Source: Hymenopus coronatus
Taxonomy: Eukaryota; Arthropoda; Insecta; Mantodea; Hymenopodidae
Length of the DNA: 64,000 bases
Direction: 5' to 3'
Assembly: GCA_030762935.1 (NCBI GenBank)
Contig: CM060899.1
Span: 12,321,001-12,385,000 of the forward strand
A model generated the notes under the pieces. It saw nothing but the letters and a program-made list of their open reading frames with translations. It was not told where the DNA came from and did no database searches. The stretch's first letter is position 1. Each line of letters opens with the position of its first letter. Both the position numbers and the translations under genes were made by a program. Of this stretch, positions 22,006 to 34,074 are shown piece by piece.

Positions 22006-23309
22006 GTTAAGCTTATGTGAATGGAGGGAAAAGCATATAAATATACATTTATGAAAGACTTAACTGTTTTCTCACACATTAAAAGAGTTAGCATACCTTG
22101 TAAAGCCCAAACAACTCTACATACATGATATGCAATCAGGGCTTTATTGTTATTTAGGACACACATTTCTATATGCCAGACAAACAAAGTAGTTACCTTT
22201 TTATATAGAAATAGTTTCCTTATAGTTTCTAAGTTTCTGTTAAATATCTTAATGCCCAACTATAAGGAATTTTTCATTTGAATGTCAGAAAAATGCTTGT
22301 AACTTAGATTTCTTATCAACACTACTTCTGGAATTAAAATATATACAATACAATAAATAAATCCTGTATACACCTGTTTCAAAGGATTTAGGCACAATGA
22401 TTTAATGAATAATTATTTAATTTTTTGAGTTGAATTGTAACACTTACACATAAGTGTATTTCAAAAGTATTCATCTTAAGCCAATTAATCTCAACTCAGA
22501 AAATAAATAAATATATCAATCCTTTTGTTTTTGTTTTTTTTTATGTTATACTTGATGTCGATAGTCTTCATAAATCACCAACTAGTATATCTCATTACTC
22601 TTTTGTGACTTAAAGTTTGAACATTTCTAGTAATTCAGTATCATCTATAATTTTTTACTTCTAGTTCACTTTGTGTTGGGTTACATGATTATGAGCAATG
22701 CTTCTAAGTAGCAAATTAGGTGAACTTTATGTTCCATTAGCTGAAAATAATAAAAGATACTTATAGAACGATTGAAAGAGGTAAGGTGAAATCACGTGTA
22801 TAATCATATATTAATTCAAAATTCATATAGAGCAATAAGTAAATGCAAATAATATTTAACCTTCATAATCATAAATCATTTGAGAATTATTTACTGTTAC
22901 AGAGATATTAAGTTAATAATAGCATACCTTTGGAAATAAAATAGACTTTAATTTTCAGAAGGTATGGCTACAATTTTTACTCAATAATTGTATTTTATAT
23001 TTAATTGATATGTTTTTTCATTTTTGATAATATAAGCAGTTACAAAAGGTTGCATTTGTTTATTATCTGATTTTTCCAATGCAAATATGTCCTCTCATAA
23101 TTAAACCTGAGTTTAATTGCATTTTAACTAGTAGTAACTATTCAAACTAATTAAATTTTAAGATTTATGTGTAAATATTTTTCAGGATTTTACAATGTGT
23201 CTTAAATTTTTGAAATATCTTAAATCATTTATATGATCTCCATAACCAGCTAAATTTAAATAAAAGCATGTTCAGTATGACCAATGTGCTTATTGATACT
23301 GATATTGCA
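22006..23309. other. No gene; 3' UTR then AT-rich spacer
   Basis: Very AT-rich. AATAAA at about 22352 fits the zinc-finger transcript. Nothing else recognised. Confidence 0.5.
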
Positions 23310-23449
23310 ACCATCATTTGTAGTACTACTGTAGAGCAGTATTTCAAGTACTCTATATACTTGCCATCAGATTACATAGCAAGAATGAGAACTGGTTACT
23401 GCACTTCTAACCACAGCTATCATTGTGTAATGCTACCCTAGAACAATGT

Positions 23450-23681
23450 AACGTCCTTTAACCTGGCGGTCATATCGGACAATGAATGCAATTGATGATA
23501 TGATGCTCAAATGATCTCGGGGTCCATGGAGCTTAAAGTTACTCGACATCCGACTTCTCAGGATAAGGGAAAACCCCGAAAAAAAAACCTTACCTGGGTA
23601 ACTCAACCTAAGCGAGATTCGAACTCATGACCTTTTGAACGTAAGGCAGACATGCTACCACCTTGCTAACCAGGCGGGCTG
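23450..23681 (-). repeat. SINE2 copy flanked by a 6-bp duplication
   Basis: This is an inverted full-length SINE2, with cgagattcgaactcatgacc as the B box on the plus strand and gtcctttaacctggcggtca at the other end. caatgt flanks it at 23444-23449 and 23682-23687. It splits the 130-bp unit. Confidence 0.8.
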
Positions 23682-23811
23682 CAATGTTTTAAATGCTTCT
23701 ATATTCTTACCATCAGATTGCATACCAAGAATGAGAACTGTCTAGTGCACTTAGTGACATGACAGTTATTCAAAACTTGCAAATATGCACAGAAGCTTGT
23801 GACAGTGATGT

Positions 23812-24145
23812 GATTAAATAATCTGGTGTATATAGGAAGGACAAACAAAAGTTTGGAGACCAGATTAAAGAAACACATGAGAAACCTAAAATAAAGCAAA
23901 TAGAAAAATCAGCAGTTGCCTATCATTTTTGGACATCAGTACACGAAATCACACCGAATATAAACCCACAGAATTGGATGCTTGGGAGAAGATCTACATC
24001 ATGAAGAAAAAGAGCCATATCATGAATTTTGATTTACCACCATACAGCAACCTCTGGAAGTTCATTGATCCAGCAACAGATGCATCCATAATTGATACAC
24101 CGCCAACCCCATCGAAGAAAGATTTAATTGGAATTAGGGGTTGAA
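23812..24145 (+). pseudogene. Penelope-like endonuclease relic
   Basis: Plus-strand pieces: VYIGRTNKSLETRLKKHM (GIY-YIG core), then IEKSAVAYHFWTSVHEI, then in another frame TELDAWEKIYIMKKKSHIMN and FDLPP. This is the same order as the C-terminus of the 4.2-kb element (SAVAWHFW, ...WENIYIWKN, ...FNFEIPP). At least two frameshifts are present. Confidence 0.8.
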
Positions 24146-24293
24146 AATGGGAACAAGTGTTCCCAAAACCAGTCCCAGTAAGTAAAAACAAGTGATATTT
24201 GTGTTACAAAAACCGACTCAAATTCTTTTATTTTTTATTATGACAGTTGCTGCACAGTGCTACCCCAGAACAGTGTTTCAAGTACTTTATTTA

Positions 24294-25540
24294 CAAGGGA
24301 AGTTCAAAAAGTCCTTAGAAAATCCAAGAAATTACACTTGTAGCATCAAAAAAAGTTTGTATTTAGTAACTGTCATTTCTTACTACATGGCAGTTACAGT
24401 TTCAGCTATAGCCATCACATGTTTTGTTGTTATAGGCAATAGAATCAACATTTATGTGCTTCTTTAGAAAGATGAAAAAATACAAGTTTCGTGCAGATTG
24501 AACACTTCCATTCAAAGAGCTTAACATCAATCTGGATGAAGTTCATGGCACATCTGCTGCTGCATTTGCAACCATTTAAATTGAATAAATATATTTAAAA
24601 ATGGCTGTACATGCACAAATGATGAATATTGTTCCCAAACGTTCAGTTCCTCTGAAATAGTTGACAAAATCCAGGATGTGGTTTTGAGTGATTGATGAAT
24701 CAAAGTTCCTGAAACAGAGGCCACAGGCATATCATAAGGTACAGCGTTCCCGATTTTGTACCAAAGTTTAGGTTGACAATGGTCTCTGCAAGATGGGTGC
24801 ACATTTACTCTCAATGGAGAATAAACACAATTGTGTGATTGATCTGGAAGCTGGTTTGGCGCTTTTCCATCATAATTCTGATGAGTTTCTCCATCGATAT
24901 ATAACTGTGGATGAAACATGGATACAGTACTACAATCCAGAGACAAAAATACAGTCAAAACAGTGTTTTTAAGGGCGAACTGACTGAAGAAGCCAAATTT
25001 GGTGAAATCTCCATACAAGGTATACCTGCATACCTTGATTTTTTTGGGATGTATGCAGAATCATCAACATTGGTTACTTGCAGAAAGGAAAAGCAATACA
25101 TGGAGGGTATTATGCATCATTTTTGCACCAGCTGAATGGAGAAATTGAGAAAAAATACCTTCATCTGGCAAAGAAAAGGATTCTCTTCCATCAAGACAAT
25201 ACAAGGTTGCACGCCTGTGCATGCAGTTTCAATGGCAAACATTGTAGAATTAACGTTCAAATTACTACAATATTCATCATATTTGGCCCCAATGACTTTT
25301 TATGATTTCTAACTTGAAGGAGTGGCTCAGCACAATTTACATATAACGAAGAGTTCAACTCCCAAACATATACCAATTTTGAGAACCTTCCAAAATCCAA
25401 GCTTTTGGAAGGTATAAATCAGTTAAAGAAATGCTGGGAAAAGTATATTGAGCTAAAAGAAGATTATATTGAAAAAAAAAAAAATAACAAAAATAATTTG
25501 TTTTTCTATCTTTTCCTTAGGAGTTATTGAACATCCCTTG
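24294..25540 (+). mobile_element. mariner transposon, full length but dead
   Basis: The element is 1247 bp, the usual mariner size. The terminal inverted repeats begin CAAGGGAAGTTCAAAAAGTC and CAAGGGATGTTCAATAACTC (24 of 29 positions agree), each next to TA (24292-24293, 25541-25542). Translation in several frames gives FSSSEIVDKIQDVVLSD, LCKMGAHLLSMENKH, ITVDETWIQYYNPETK (first Asp), RILFHQDNTRLH (second Asp), FGPNDFL (third Asp, roughly DD34D spacing) and INQLKKCWEKYIELKEDYIE. Multiple stops and frameshifts are present. It lies inside copy C of the 130-bp unit. Confidence 0.9.
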
Positions 25541-25590
25541 TACTGGCCATCAGGTTAGATAACAAGAATGAGAACTGCCAGAAAAAAGTA

Positions 25591-27184
25591 GAGCCCTAAA
25601 ACTAAACATGATAAATTGTAATTTCTAAAACTAACAGTGATATGAAAAGAAGCAACAGCTGGGGAAGCTTAGTGCTACAACTGTCAGTAATATTAATACA
25701 CACAAAATTGGGGAATGCTATACAACTCATTTAACTTTACCGTAAGTATTATATTGTTTAATCCTCCATGTTTCCTTTGCATCTTCAGTTTGTTTCTCAG
25801 TAACTCGCACTCTGCAGCAAAATCATTTTAGCGAATCACAGGTAGAAAATAAAATATAATGCAGATTAGTAATGTACATCTACATGTGAGTACATTGATA
25901 TAAAGGAAATAAAGTTTTTTACACATATATTTATTTTTTTAAACAATAATTTGGAATTTATTTGAATCATCTATTTTCAGTACTTACGATTCAAATTAAA
26001 GAGCTTTTATTGGTTACTTATTGAGAAAAAACAAAGAAACCATTTGAAAAGTGGAAATGTAAAAGGTTCTAAGAGGCATATATAATTTTTTTTTTCCACA
26101 GGAACTTTCCATGTGTCCAGGTGCATATTTCTATTCATTTTCAAGTGCCAATTCACAGATTAAGTAGTTCTATGACTTGTTAACATATAGTGTAGGTCTA
26201 TGTTTCAGACAGTAATGCCATCTAATGTTCCAGTGCCAGCACGGCACTCAGCTTTTTGACTGTTGTGTTGTGAGCTTGGCGTGCAATTATATATTATTAG
26301 GTGTTAATTTTACAGTAAACAATAAATCTTTTACATTTAGTGGCAGAGTCAGCTAAAGCTTAACTCCTTTTCAATGAAAGAAAGTGATTTCTTTTGATTT
26401 GAAAAATGTTGCTGATTCACTGATAACATTAGACAAGTGCACAATGCCAAAAGTGTCACAATCTCATCCTTCTCAAATAGCTATGAAAACCACTTACTCA
26501 ACTTTAGAACAGTGGAAGGTAGTTGATGTTTTAAAGAGAAAAAAAGTTGATGTAAAGCAAACTCTATTTCAGCTGAAAGATGAACTGCATTTGCCAATTG
26601 AGGGAAAAAAAAAAAAAAAAAATTTGAAATTCCTTCCTGAAGTGTTTTATAGTGATTTCAATCTCAGAGTAAGAGGTCAATAACTCAACCAGTCTTCCTT
26701 TCAGTGTTTTGAGGTAAAAAAACACAAATACTGCATTGCTATTGTAGTCTGTAAACAATATTACAGTTTTGTACATTTCTCCTTAATGGATACATAATGC
26801 TTAGGAAAATGTTATGCTACTACAAATAATTTTACATATTATTTTTCTCAAAATCCTTAAACCAAATGTAACAACTTTTCATTGGCACTTGTAACTGGCT
26901 TTTCCAACGTAGAGTACATACAACATTCATATTATCACTACCCATTTTCTCCATCATTGTATACAACATAATTTTGTTGTACATAAAGCTCTCATACTGA
27001 TTTTAGACGTAATACGTTATATACAAACATATATAGATTTTTTTTTGCTTCTCCTGAAAAATTTATTAAATGACACTTTCACATTTCCACTCTTCATTTT
27101 ATTTACAAAGTTAGAAAAATATGTCATGATGCCCCCCCCCCCCATTCAAAAAATGAGGAAACAATTATTTTATTTACAAAAGAG
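25591..27184. other. No gene identified; poly(C) run
   Basis: AT-rich. A 99-codon plus-strand frame at 26384-26683 has no recognisable domain. A poly(C) run is at about 27132-27143. Confidence 0.45.
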
Positions 27185-27385
27185 ATGAGTTCTGCCCAGG
27201 TTTGAACCCAGGCAATTGCATGCAGGATTTGTGGTGGACAAAGTGGCGCAGGAGCATGTTTTCTTCAAGGTCTTCAGTTTCCCCCACCATTAAATTCTAC
27301 CAATGCTCTCATCTTCATTGCATTTATCATCAATGTAGTGCCATAGTAGTAAAAGTGGGCATTAAACATTTAAACAAAAAATAAG
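27185..27385 (+). repeat. SINE1 copy
   Basis: Contains caggtttgaacccaggcaat (B box), ggatttgtggtggacaaagt, tcccccaccat, and gtaaaagtgggcattaaaca. Confidence 0.8.
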
Positions 27386-27449
27386 GTCTGTGTTAGCATA
27401 TTTGAATAACTGTATAACTTTCACTATTGCTGATTTGTATTGTAAACAT

Positions 27450-28265
27450 TTCAGATTAATCTTAGGAGTTTCTCAAAATGGCAGTGGTTCCTGTACTCCC
27501 TCACCTACTCAGATTCAGAAAGACACTCAAATTAGAGAATTTTCAGATTTTATAACACCAGTACATCTGCGGTTCTCAGTAAAAAATGTTTAGAACAAGT
27601 CCGCTATGAAATAAAACATTTGCCCATTTAACTGTAATACATCATATCCATGTAACCGTCATTCCAAGAATTTTCAATCTGCTACAAGATTGGTATGAGA
27701 TAAAATCAAATATGGTTACAAATGTGTTTTGTGGGAGAAGTTCTGTAGAATGGTGTAAGTTAATGCAGCATTCTGTGATTCATTTGGATACCAGACCTTA
27801 TAAGTTTGATAAATGTCAGAAGAGTTTCAAGGAGAAGCAAGTATTACAAACACACAACTGTAGAAATTCTCTGAAAATATATAAATGTGATATATGTGAG
27901 AAGTATTACATAAAGAAGTAATATTTACACATGCATATTATAAAACATTCGGGTGTTAAACTCTCTAAGTATGACAAATGTCAGAAGTCTTTTAAGAGGG
28001 GTGGAGATTTACAATAAGACAGATGTGAGAAGTCTTTTAAATAGATGACAAGCTTATAGATACATATAAAACATTGGTGCCACAAAACCATACAATTGTG
28101 ACGAGCTTCTGTCTTAAGCCAAATTTAAAACACCAACTTAGAACATGTTAGTCAACATTCATGAACATGACAACATGTATGTGATTGTTGTGGGAAGAGC
28201 TTCAAATGGAAGTTAAACTTAAAGCAGCATATTCTAACTCATTCAGGCAAAAAATTACAAACATA
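27450..28265 (+). pseudogene. Degenerate C2H2 zinc-finger gene
   Basis: An acceptor-like aacatttcag ends at about 27453. Downstream, decayed fingers are readable: HSVIHLDTRPYKFDKCQKSF, YKCDICEKYYIKK, then after stops HSGVKLSKYDKCQKSFKRGG, and finally CGKSFKWKLNLKQHILTHSG. Several Cys/His ligands are lost and there are many stops, so it is much older as a pseudogene than the gene at 21 kb. The layout (acceptor, non-finger segment, fingers) is the same as in that gene. Confidence 0.75.
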
Positions 28266-28524
28266 AAGACAAGTTCTGTCATGTATTATCAGACACACAA
28301 AAAATACATGTAGTTTCAATAATTATATTAAGAGCTTAAATGGTGGTCAAATTACAAACCAATTTTTGTCATATAATCTATGAATTTCACAAAAGTTGCA
28401 TATGGATACTTAATCTAGTCCATGCTCAACCTTCTTTCCAAAATCCGCTACATACTTTTTTCCAACTCCTGTCCTATACATGGTTTATGTGGGAAAAACA
28501 TTTACAATAATTCACTGGATAGTT
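28266..28524. other. No gene seen
   Basis: Short spacer between the zinc-finger relic and SINE3. Confidence 0.4.
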
Positions 28525-28760
28525 GACATTGTAAATCGCCATTAGGGCATATCTCAAAACATTTGAGATCATTTTGACTTACCAGGAAACATGGGAGTCA
28601 GCTGAGGAATTTAATACAGTGTCGGTATGTTGCCATTTTAGCTCAGTGGTTAGAGCAATCAGCTAAAGACCAGGAAATCCATAGTTAGAATCCTGGCATT
28701 GAATTTTTCATTCTGACTCTACCTATTTAATTCCTATTCTTTAGACAGGTTGTGTGGAAA
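28525..28760 (+). repeat. SINE3, tRNA-like module in mid-element
   Basis: A 5' block of about 100 bp (gtaaatcgccattagggcat, aggaaacatgggagtcagct, gaggaatttaatacagtg) precedes a tRNA-like part (ttagctcagtggttagagca, then gttagaatcctggc) and a 3' part (gaatttttcattctgactct). The same 5' block precedes the tRNA-like part at 45119 and 45550, so it belongs to the family. Confidence 0.75.
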
Positions 28761-29124
28761 AAAAACAATTGATTAACATTACTTTATACATTATTTTGAG
28801 TTGTTAGTTTTCTCTTAGTCCACTAAATACTTCAACAGAGTGGTTAATTATTCATGATAGATCTTAAGTTAGTTAATGTTCATTTTTGTTAACCATTTTT
28901 CTTTTGATCTTCACATGAATTCTCCTAGCAGTTTGTAACCTCTTTCTTCTTAACTCCTAGTTGTCTGTTGTTACTTTGAAGTAGCATCTATTTCTTCTCC
29001 CATTTGGTTACTTTGCAGGAGACAATTTACTGTAAAACACTGGTACTTTAATTTTCAATCTAGGGAAGCTTTGTATGGTTGGCAGTGTTTCTGGGCCCTC
29101 TTGATTCTTCTGTTTTGAAGTGAA
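28761..29124. other. No gene seen
   Basis: Nothing recognised. Confidence 0.4.
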
Positions 29125-29350
29125 ATGGAATGGCATTTTATTTACAGGTGCTCTTTAACTGCTGTGGTTCTCAGCTTCCAATTCTATACTAGGCATGAAA
29201 GGCCACTTAATTTTGCTCAGAGCCTCTCAATCAGGATTGAGGTTCTTTTACCTGCCGTAAATCTACAACATGGGAACCAAAGGAAGCCATGCTAAGGATT
29301 TTTACGCCCAAAAAAAAGCATCATCCTCTGCCAGGTTTGAAACTTGCACA
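29125..29350 (-). repeat. SINE4 copy, head truncated
   Basis: Shares tgctctttaactgctgtggt, tctcagcttccaattctata, gaggttcttttacctgc and ctctgccaggtttgaa with the copy at 15525. The tRNA-like head stops after the B box. Confidence 0.8.
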
Positions 29351-29693
29351 TGCAATTCGCATATAGTTAAAGTGGAAAATTGTAATATAAAGTATGTCCT
29401 ATTGGATTATCCAAGACACTGCTAGTGTATTTGAAGTAAGTGTGTTATAAATCTTATTCTAAGCATTAATTTCATTAGAAAAAGCGTTATTGTAAAAAAT
29501 ATAAGGTAAAACATTGACAGTACTTGTAAAAGTACCTTTAGGCTATTTTGAAGCGGCTCTAGTTCATATAACCTCACATGTGAAAGTAGTTTTATCTTTG
29601 CTGAGAGTTTGAAAGTGTTTTTGTGTATTGCTGATTATGCAAATTGAAATGAATACAAATTAAGTAGAAATTTATGCATTTCAGGAGTGCAAA

Positions 29694-31425
29694 ATGTCAA
29701 GTCCAGCTTCAACTCAAAGACCAAAATGTGCAAAAGTACTCTCATATGAAGATATGTTGCATTATTTTCATGAACATCCAGATGATGGTAAGGAACTTAT
29801 GGATTTAGAAGAGAATATTGATGAACTGGAAAATGAACAAAATGTCTTTGATTCTGTGTTTCACCAGGAGTTATTAAGTGCAGAGGCCAATGCAGAAGAA
29901 GAAACAACATGTGCTGATTCTCCAAGTTCCTCAACACCAGCCCAATGTTCTCAGCTAATCATCCACCGCAGCTAGAAGTAATACAGTTGTTGACAGAAAG
30001 TGGAGGGGGAAAAAAACAACATTGTTATTCAAATTCCAGATTATAACCATTATGAAGGTATTTTGTCAGAATTATTATTATTACTACTACTAAAAAGCTT
30101 AAGTTTATGCATCACTTTAGTAGCCTTTTCTTACAGTATGTATATTTATGTTTATTAATTTTTGTTTATTTACTGCTTTCAGGTGTGAATAAAGAGTTCT
30201 CTAGTGGTGAATCAGCAACCAAGATATTGCTAAAAGTGTTGGAAGGCATCCTCTTACAGGGTAATCTCTATGCAATGCAAGAAACAAAGTACTGAATTTG
30301 AAGAATCATTAGCTGCTGAGTTTCCTAGGTATTAATTTTTTCATGGGATACCATCATCTAACTTCTTGGATGCACTATTGGTCTGTGAATGAAGACTTAG
30401 GGGGGTTCCTTTAGTAAGAAAGACAACTAGCTGTGATACCTTTGACTCGATATTGTCAAATCTTCATGTGAATGATAACAGTAAAATTCCTGATAATAAC
30501 ATTGACAAATTATATAAGCTTCGTCCAATGCTCACAAGCTTTAAAGCCAGCTTTTCTAAACTACACAATGAAACAAAGGAATTCAGCATCGATGAATCAA
30601 TATTACTCAAAGGAAGGAGTAGTATAAAACAGTATAATCCTACGAAGCCAATAAAAAGAGGATACAAATTGTGGTGCATAGCTGATCAGAAAGGATATAT
30701 CCTAAATTTTGATGTATACCAAGGCAAAAATGAAGAGATTGAGAAAGAGTTTAAAAACTATGGCCTAGGTGAAAGAATTGTCCTAGCTCTCTCCGGAAGA
30801 TACTAGGGGCAATACAGAAAAATGTATTTTGATAAATTTTTCACATCTCTTCCACTTCTGGAAAAATTAAAATTGGAAATCACTTTGGCCTATGGCACAA
30901 TAATACTTCATAGGAGGGGGATTCCACAGAATTTCATTCCCTTGAAGGACATGAAGAGAGGTGAATTTAATTATAGAGTATCCTCAATGCAAATAATAGT
31001 ATTTCAATGGAAAGAACAGTAAAGGAATGTACATTGCTCCAAACTATCATGACACAGAGTCAACAACAGTGTCAATAAACAGAAAGATGGCTCAATAGTT
31101 TACATACCCTGTCCAACTGTAATTGATGGCTACAAACACCACATGGATGGCTAGACCACGCCAACAGACTGAGATCAGTTGCTGCTCAAAGAAATTGTGG
31201 CATAGTTTTTTTTGAAGGCAAGATGGAAATAGCATGTGTAATTTACTGTGAGGAGAGTGGAAAGATTCCCCTACTAGAATTTAAAAGAAAAGTGTCACTT
31301 GGATTAATGAATAATAGAAAGGAGTTGCCAGAAGCAAATAAAACACAAGGTAGGAAGATGGTACAGATATTTTAATGACAACAATTCTGCTAAAAGGAAG
31401 AAAAGTGATTAATCTATACCAAAAG
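29694..31425 (+). pseudogene. piggyBac transposase relic
   Basis: The likely N-terminus is an acidic segment starting MSSPASTQRPKCAKVLSYED (29694-29975). After a gap, the plus strand reads MHYWSVNEDLG, VRKTTSCDTFDSILSNLHVN, KEFSIDESILLKGRSSIKQY (first Asp), PIKRGYKLWCIADQKGYILN, MYFDKFFTSLPLLEKLK (second Asp) and later DGSIVYIPCPTVIDGYKHHM (third-Asp region). This is the order of the DDE_Tnp_1_7 domain of piggyBac. Several stops and frameshifts are present and the open piece is only 117 residues. Its ends were not identified, and it is not clearly the partner of the two MITEs. Confidence 0.85.
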
Positions 31426-31548
31426 ATGTTCACTTGGGAAACTAAGCCAACACTTTGTCAAGTATGTAAATATCCTTATGAATACATGTAATGTATGTGC
31501 GCTTCTGTAATTAAGTAAGAATTATGTAATGTATGTGTGTTTTGGTGA

Positions 31549-31561
31549 TTAGTTTATTGTT
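31549..31561. repeat. Left target-site duplication of the 0.7-kb Penelope insertion
   Basis: TTAGTTTATTGTT is repeated exactly at 32273-32285, just outside the two ends of the inverted-arm Penelope fragment. Confidence 0.8.
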
Positions 31562-32272
31562 TCAAAATCTTCTCGGGCTTCTAGCCAGGTAAAAACTTGG
31601 CTTGACACCAACGTTTCGAAGAAGTGCATCTTCCTCGTCTTCAGGGTGAACTGATGGTTTGAGCTTGCGGAGACTGGTGTTTATAAGAGCTGACCACCAA
31701 AGATCAATAAGGCTTATGCAACCCGAAAAATCTGGACTGGCTGAAGACTGTATAGAACAAAGCCACAGAGCTAACTTTACCAACACCAAGATAGTGGCAA
31801 AGTGTTCGAACTACTGGGAAAGGAGAGTAAAAGAAGCTTTAGCCATCTCATCTGAAACAAATAATCTAAATCGCGATTCTGGCGTACAATTAAGTTCAGC
31901 ATGGACACCAATGTTAAAGAGCCTTAATACCTAATCCTCTACCTGCAGTCTTCCAAGACTTATTTTCTAGCAGGTGCGTGCTCAAACACAAAACATTAGC
32001 CGAATAACTGCTATAAATAGTTTTCTACGAAGTCCTTGCCCATGTCTCAGTCATCTTAAATACCAGGCCATAATATCACGCGAACCAATCAGATGTTAGC
32101 TTCATCCCAGCTCTTATAAATACCAGTCTCCGCAAGCTCAAACCATCAGTTCACCCTGAAGACAAGGAAGATGCACTTCTTCGAAACATTGGTGTCAAGC
32201 CAAGTTTTTACCTGGCTAGAAGCCCGAGAAGATTTTTAATTAATACATCGCCAGGAAAGCTTCAGTCTTATT
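31562..32272 (+). mobile_element. Short Penelope insertion with inverted terminal arms
   Basis: 129-bp arms (31564-31692 and 32108-32236) are inverted copies with only about three differences. Between them the plus strand encodes the C-terminal end of a Penelope GIY-YIG nuclease: SGLAEDCIEQSHRANFTN, NYWERRVKEALAISSETNNL, NRDSGVQLSSAWTPML (31725-31930). The right arm is the element's 3' end in normal orientation, so the left arm is an inverted copy of that end. A 13-bp direct repeat flanks the unit. It is heavily 5'-truncated and cannot move alone. Each arm holds a hammerhead-like motif. Confidence 0.8.
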
Positions 32273-32285
32273 TTAGTTTATTGTT
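32273..32285. repeat. Right target-site duplication of the 0.7-kb Penelope insertion
   Basis: TTAGTTTATTGTT, identical to 31549-31561. Confidence 0.8.
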
Positions 32286-33540
32286 AATTTTTAAGCTTAG
32301 GTATATTCCATCAATTGTATTTCATCCATTTTTACAATCAATTTTCACTTCAAGTATATTTTCTTAATTTCTTGTTTCATATTTGAGCAATTCACTGCAT
32401 TGTGTGTCTTTTTTTCATTATAGTAAATACTGCTGGTTGTAGAATAGCTAATAAATTTACAATATTACTAGAGTGTTTATTCATTTTCACCCATCCTAAA
32501 GCCTGACAGTACTCACAAGTACCGGTGTAATATTTTTAAGAATTTTGAAAAAAAAATTCTCTAAAAACCATGGCATACTACATATTATGAGATGCATTTG
32601 AAGTCATATTGATTGATATTTGATTATAAATTAAAATAACATAATTATTCAGCTAACTAAGAGTCAAAAATTTTTCTGGTGGTATTTTTCCAATGTTTTT
32701 GGTTATAATATGCTGTTATGATTACACGCCAATTACATTGCCTTTGGTATCAGTTCTACATAATCCCAGCAAAGCGCTAGTCATAATGTCTTCTCTAAGA
32801 TATTCCTAAGATATTTTATCCTTTGAATTGGGCAGATAAAGCTACACAACTGTGCATGCCCAGACACACCTGGCAAGGGGAAAACAAGATCAACCAGATG
32901 CGAGTGCATTCCCTTCAGTCTTTCAGGAGGGAGGAAAAGGCTAATTCGGATGATAGCAACATAGGCCTGGCAATTTCGCATAAACGAGCATATTTTGGCT
33001 TTTCAAATTCTTTTTTTTTAATTTACTATATACATCATATATTTAGCTTGGCTAAATTTGTAACCTCGCTCACAATCAGAGTAATATTAATTTGCTTAAT
33101 CAGCCAGAAACAGCTGATGGCAATGTAATTCTATGCAAGCATTTATTATTCAAAGTATTCCTGGAATTTTAATATAGGGGAATGAATACTTTGTATTTTA
33201 AATTGTCAATATTATGTACCTTTATTATGTAAATGTGTTGATTTTCGATTTGACTTAACTTTAACAAAGTTCACCTATTACATACCTTTATTCCTGTGTA
33301 GATCCATCTTTCCACAATATAAATAACTTCAGCGGTCATTTTTACCATGATTAGGGTCTACCGTAACAAGGTATATACTATTCTCTCTACAATCTCAGTT
33401 CTTCATATTCTACTGTATAATGTCAATCAGAAACTGTCCCTCCACGTACAGTATATCCAACTAAATCCATTACTTTTCTGCTCCTCTTAACATATGCAAG
33501 CTTACTCTAGTCCATGCCTAATCTTCCCTCCCTAGTCTAT
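32286..33540. other. No gene identified
   Basis: AT-rich. No domain recognised in either strand. Confidence 0.45.
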
Positions 33541-33766
33541 TGTGTACTTCTCTCTGTCGCCAAGAAGCTTCTCAATCCTGAAGAGAGTGAAAACATTTTC
33601 AGACAACACCATGGGCCAGGAAAACATTAATGCATTAGCAATGTTATCAATTTGTATGCAGCTAATTAATTCAATTCCAGGTTGCACTAAGATCATTAAT
33701 GAGTTGGCAGAATGGAAATCACCTACAAATAATGTAGCAAAGAAGATATTTCAGTTACAATTATAG
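33541..33766 (+). pseudogene. hAT-family transposase, C-terminal dimerisation fragment
   Basis: The plus strand gives RSFSILKRVKTFSDNTMGQE then NINALAMLSI and IINELAEWK. This is the conserved (E)RSFS-L-R-K-T...M-QERLN-LA-LSI block at the end of hAT transposases and of the related ZMYM-type proteins. Nothing upstream is recognisable, so it is a short relic. Confidence 0.65.
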
Positions 33767-34074
33767 AATCTTGTGCATCAAAGAATTTTTTGAACCAGTC
33801 ACTACTGCATTGTCATGATGAACAGCTATTAAACGGCTTTATCTGACTCCAGTCCTATTTTAGGATTAAGGCCCTGCAGAAAGAACAAGAAAGTCTTACT
33901 GCAGATGTTGGCAGTATTTGTTGTACGTCACAGAGCTCCATATGTGGCAATGTCTATTATTATTTAGAGTCCGGCAGTGGGATAGGCGCTTGTTACTAGT
34001 GGTTTTCAGTGAAGGAATGTTGGTAATGTGATCCGGATGCAATGCCATTGTTTCTCCTATTGTTGTGAAAGACA

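Larger units (their letters stand above)
23310..25590. repeat. Three copies of a 130-bp unit, two of them split by TEs
   Basis: The shared core is ctaccc(t/c)agaacaatgt, tttcaagtact, ccatcagattacatagcaag and aatgagaactg. Copy A is at 23325-23450 and its own next unit B continues at 23682-23760 after SINE2. Copy C starts at 24240-24293 and resumes at 25541-25580 after the mariner. Both interruptions can be removed to restore the unit. Confidence 0.7.

Noticed and set aside
29694..31425. Domesticated piggyBac gene
   Set aside because: Several stops and frameshifts lie between conserved blocks, so there is no intact product.
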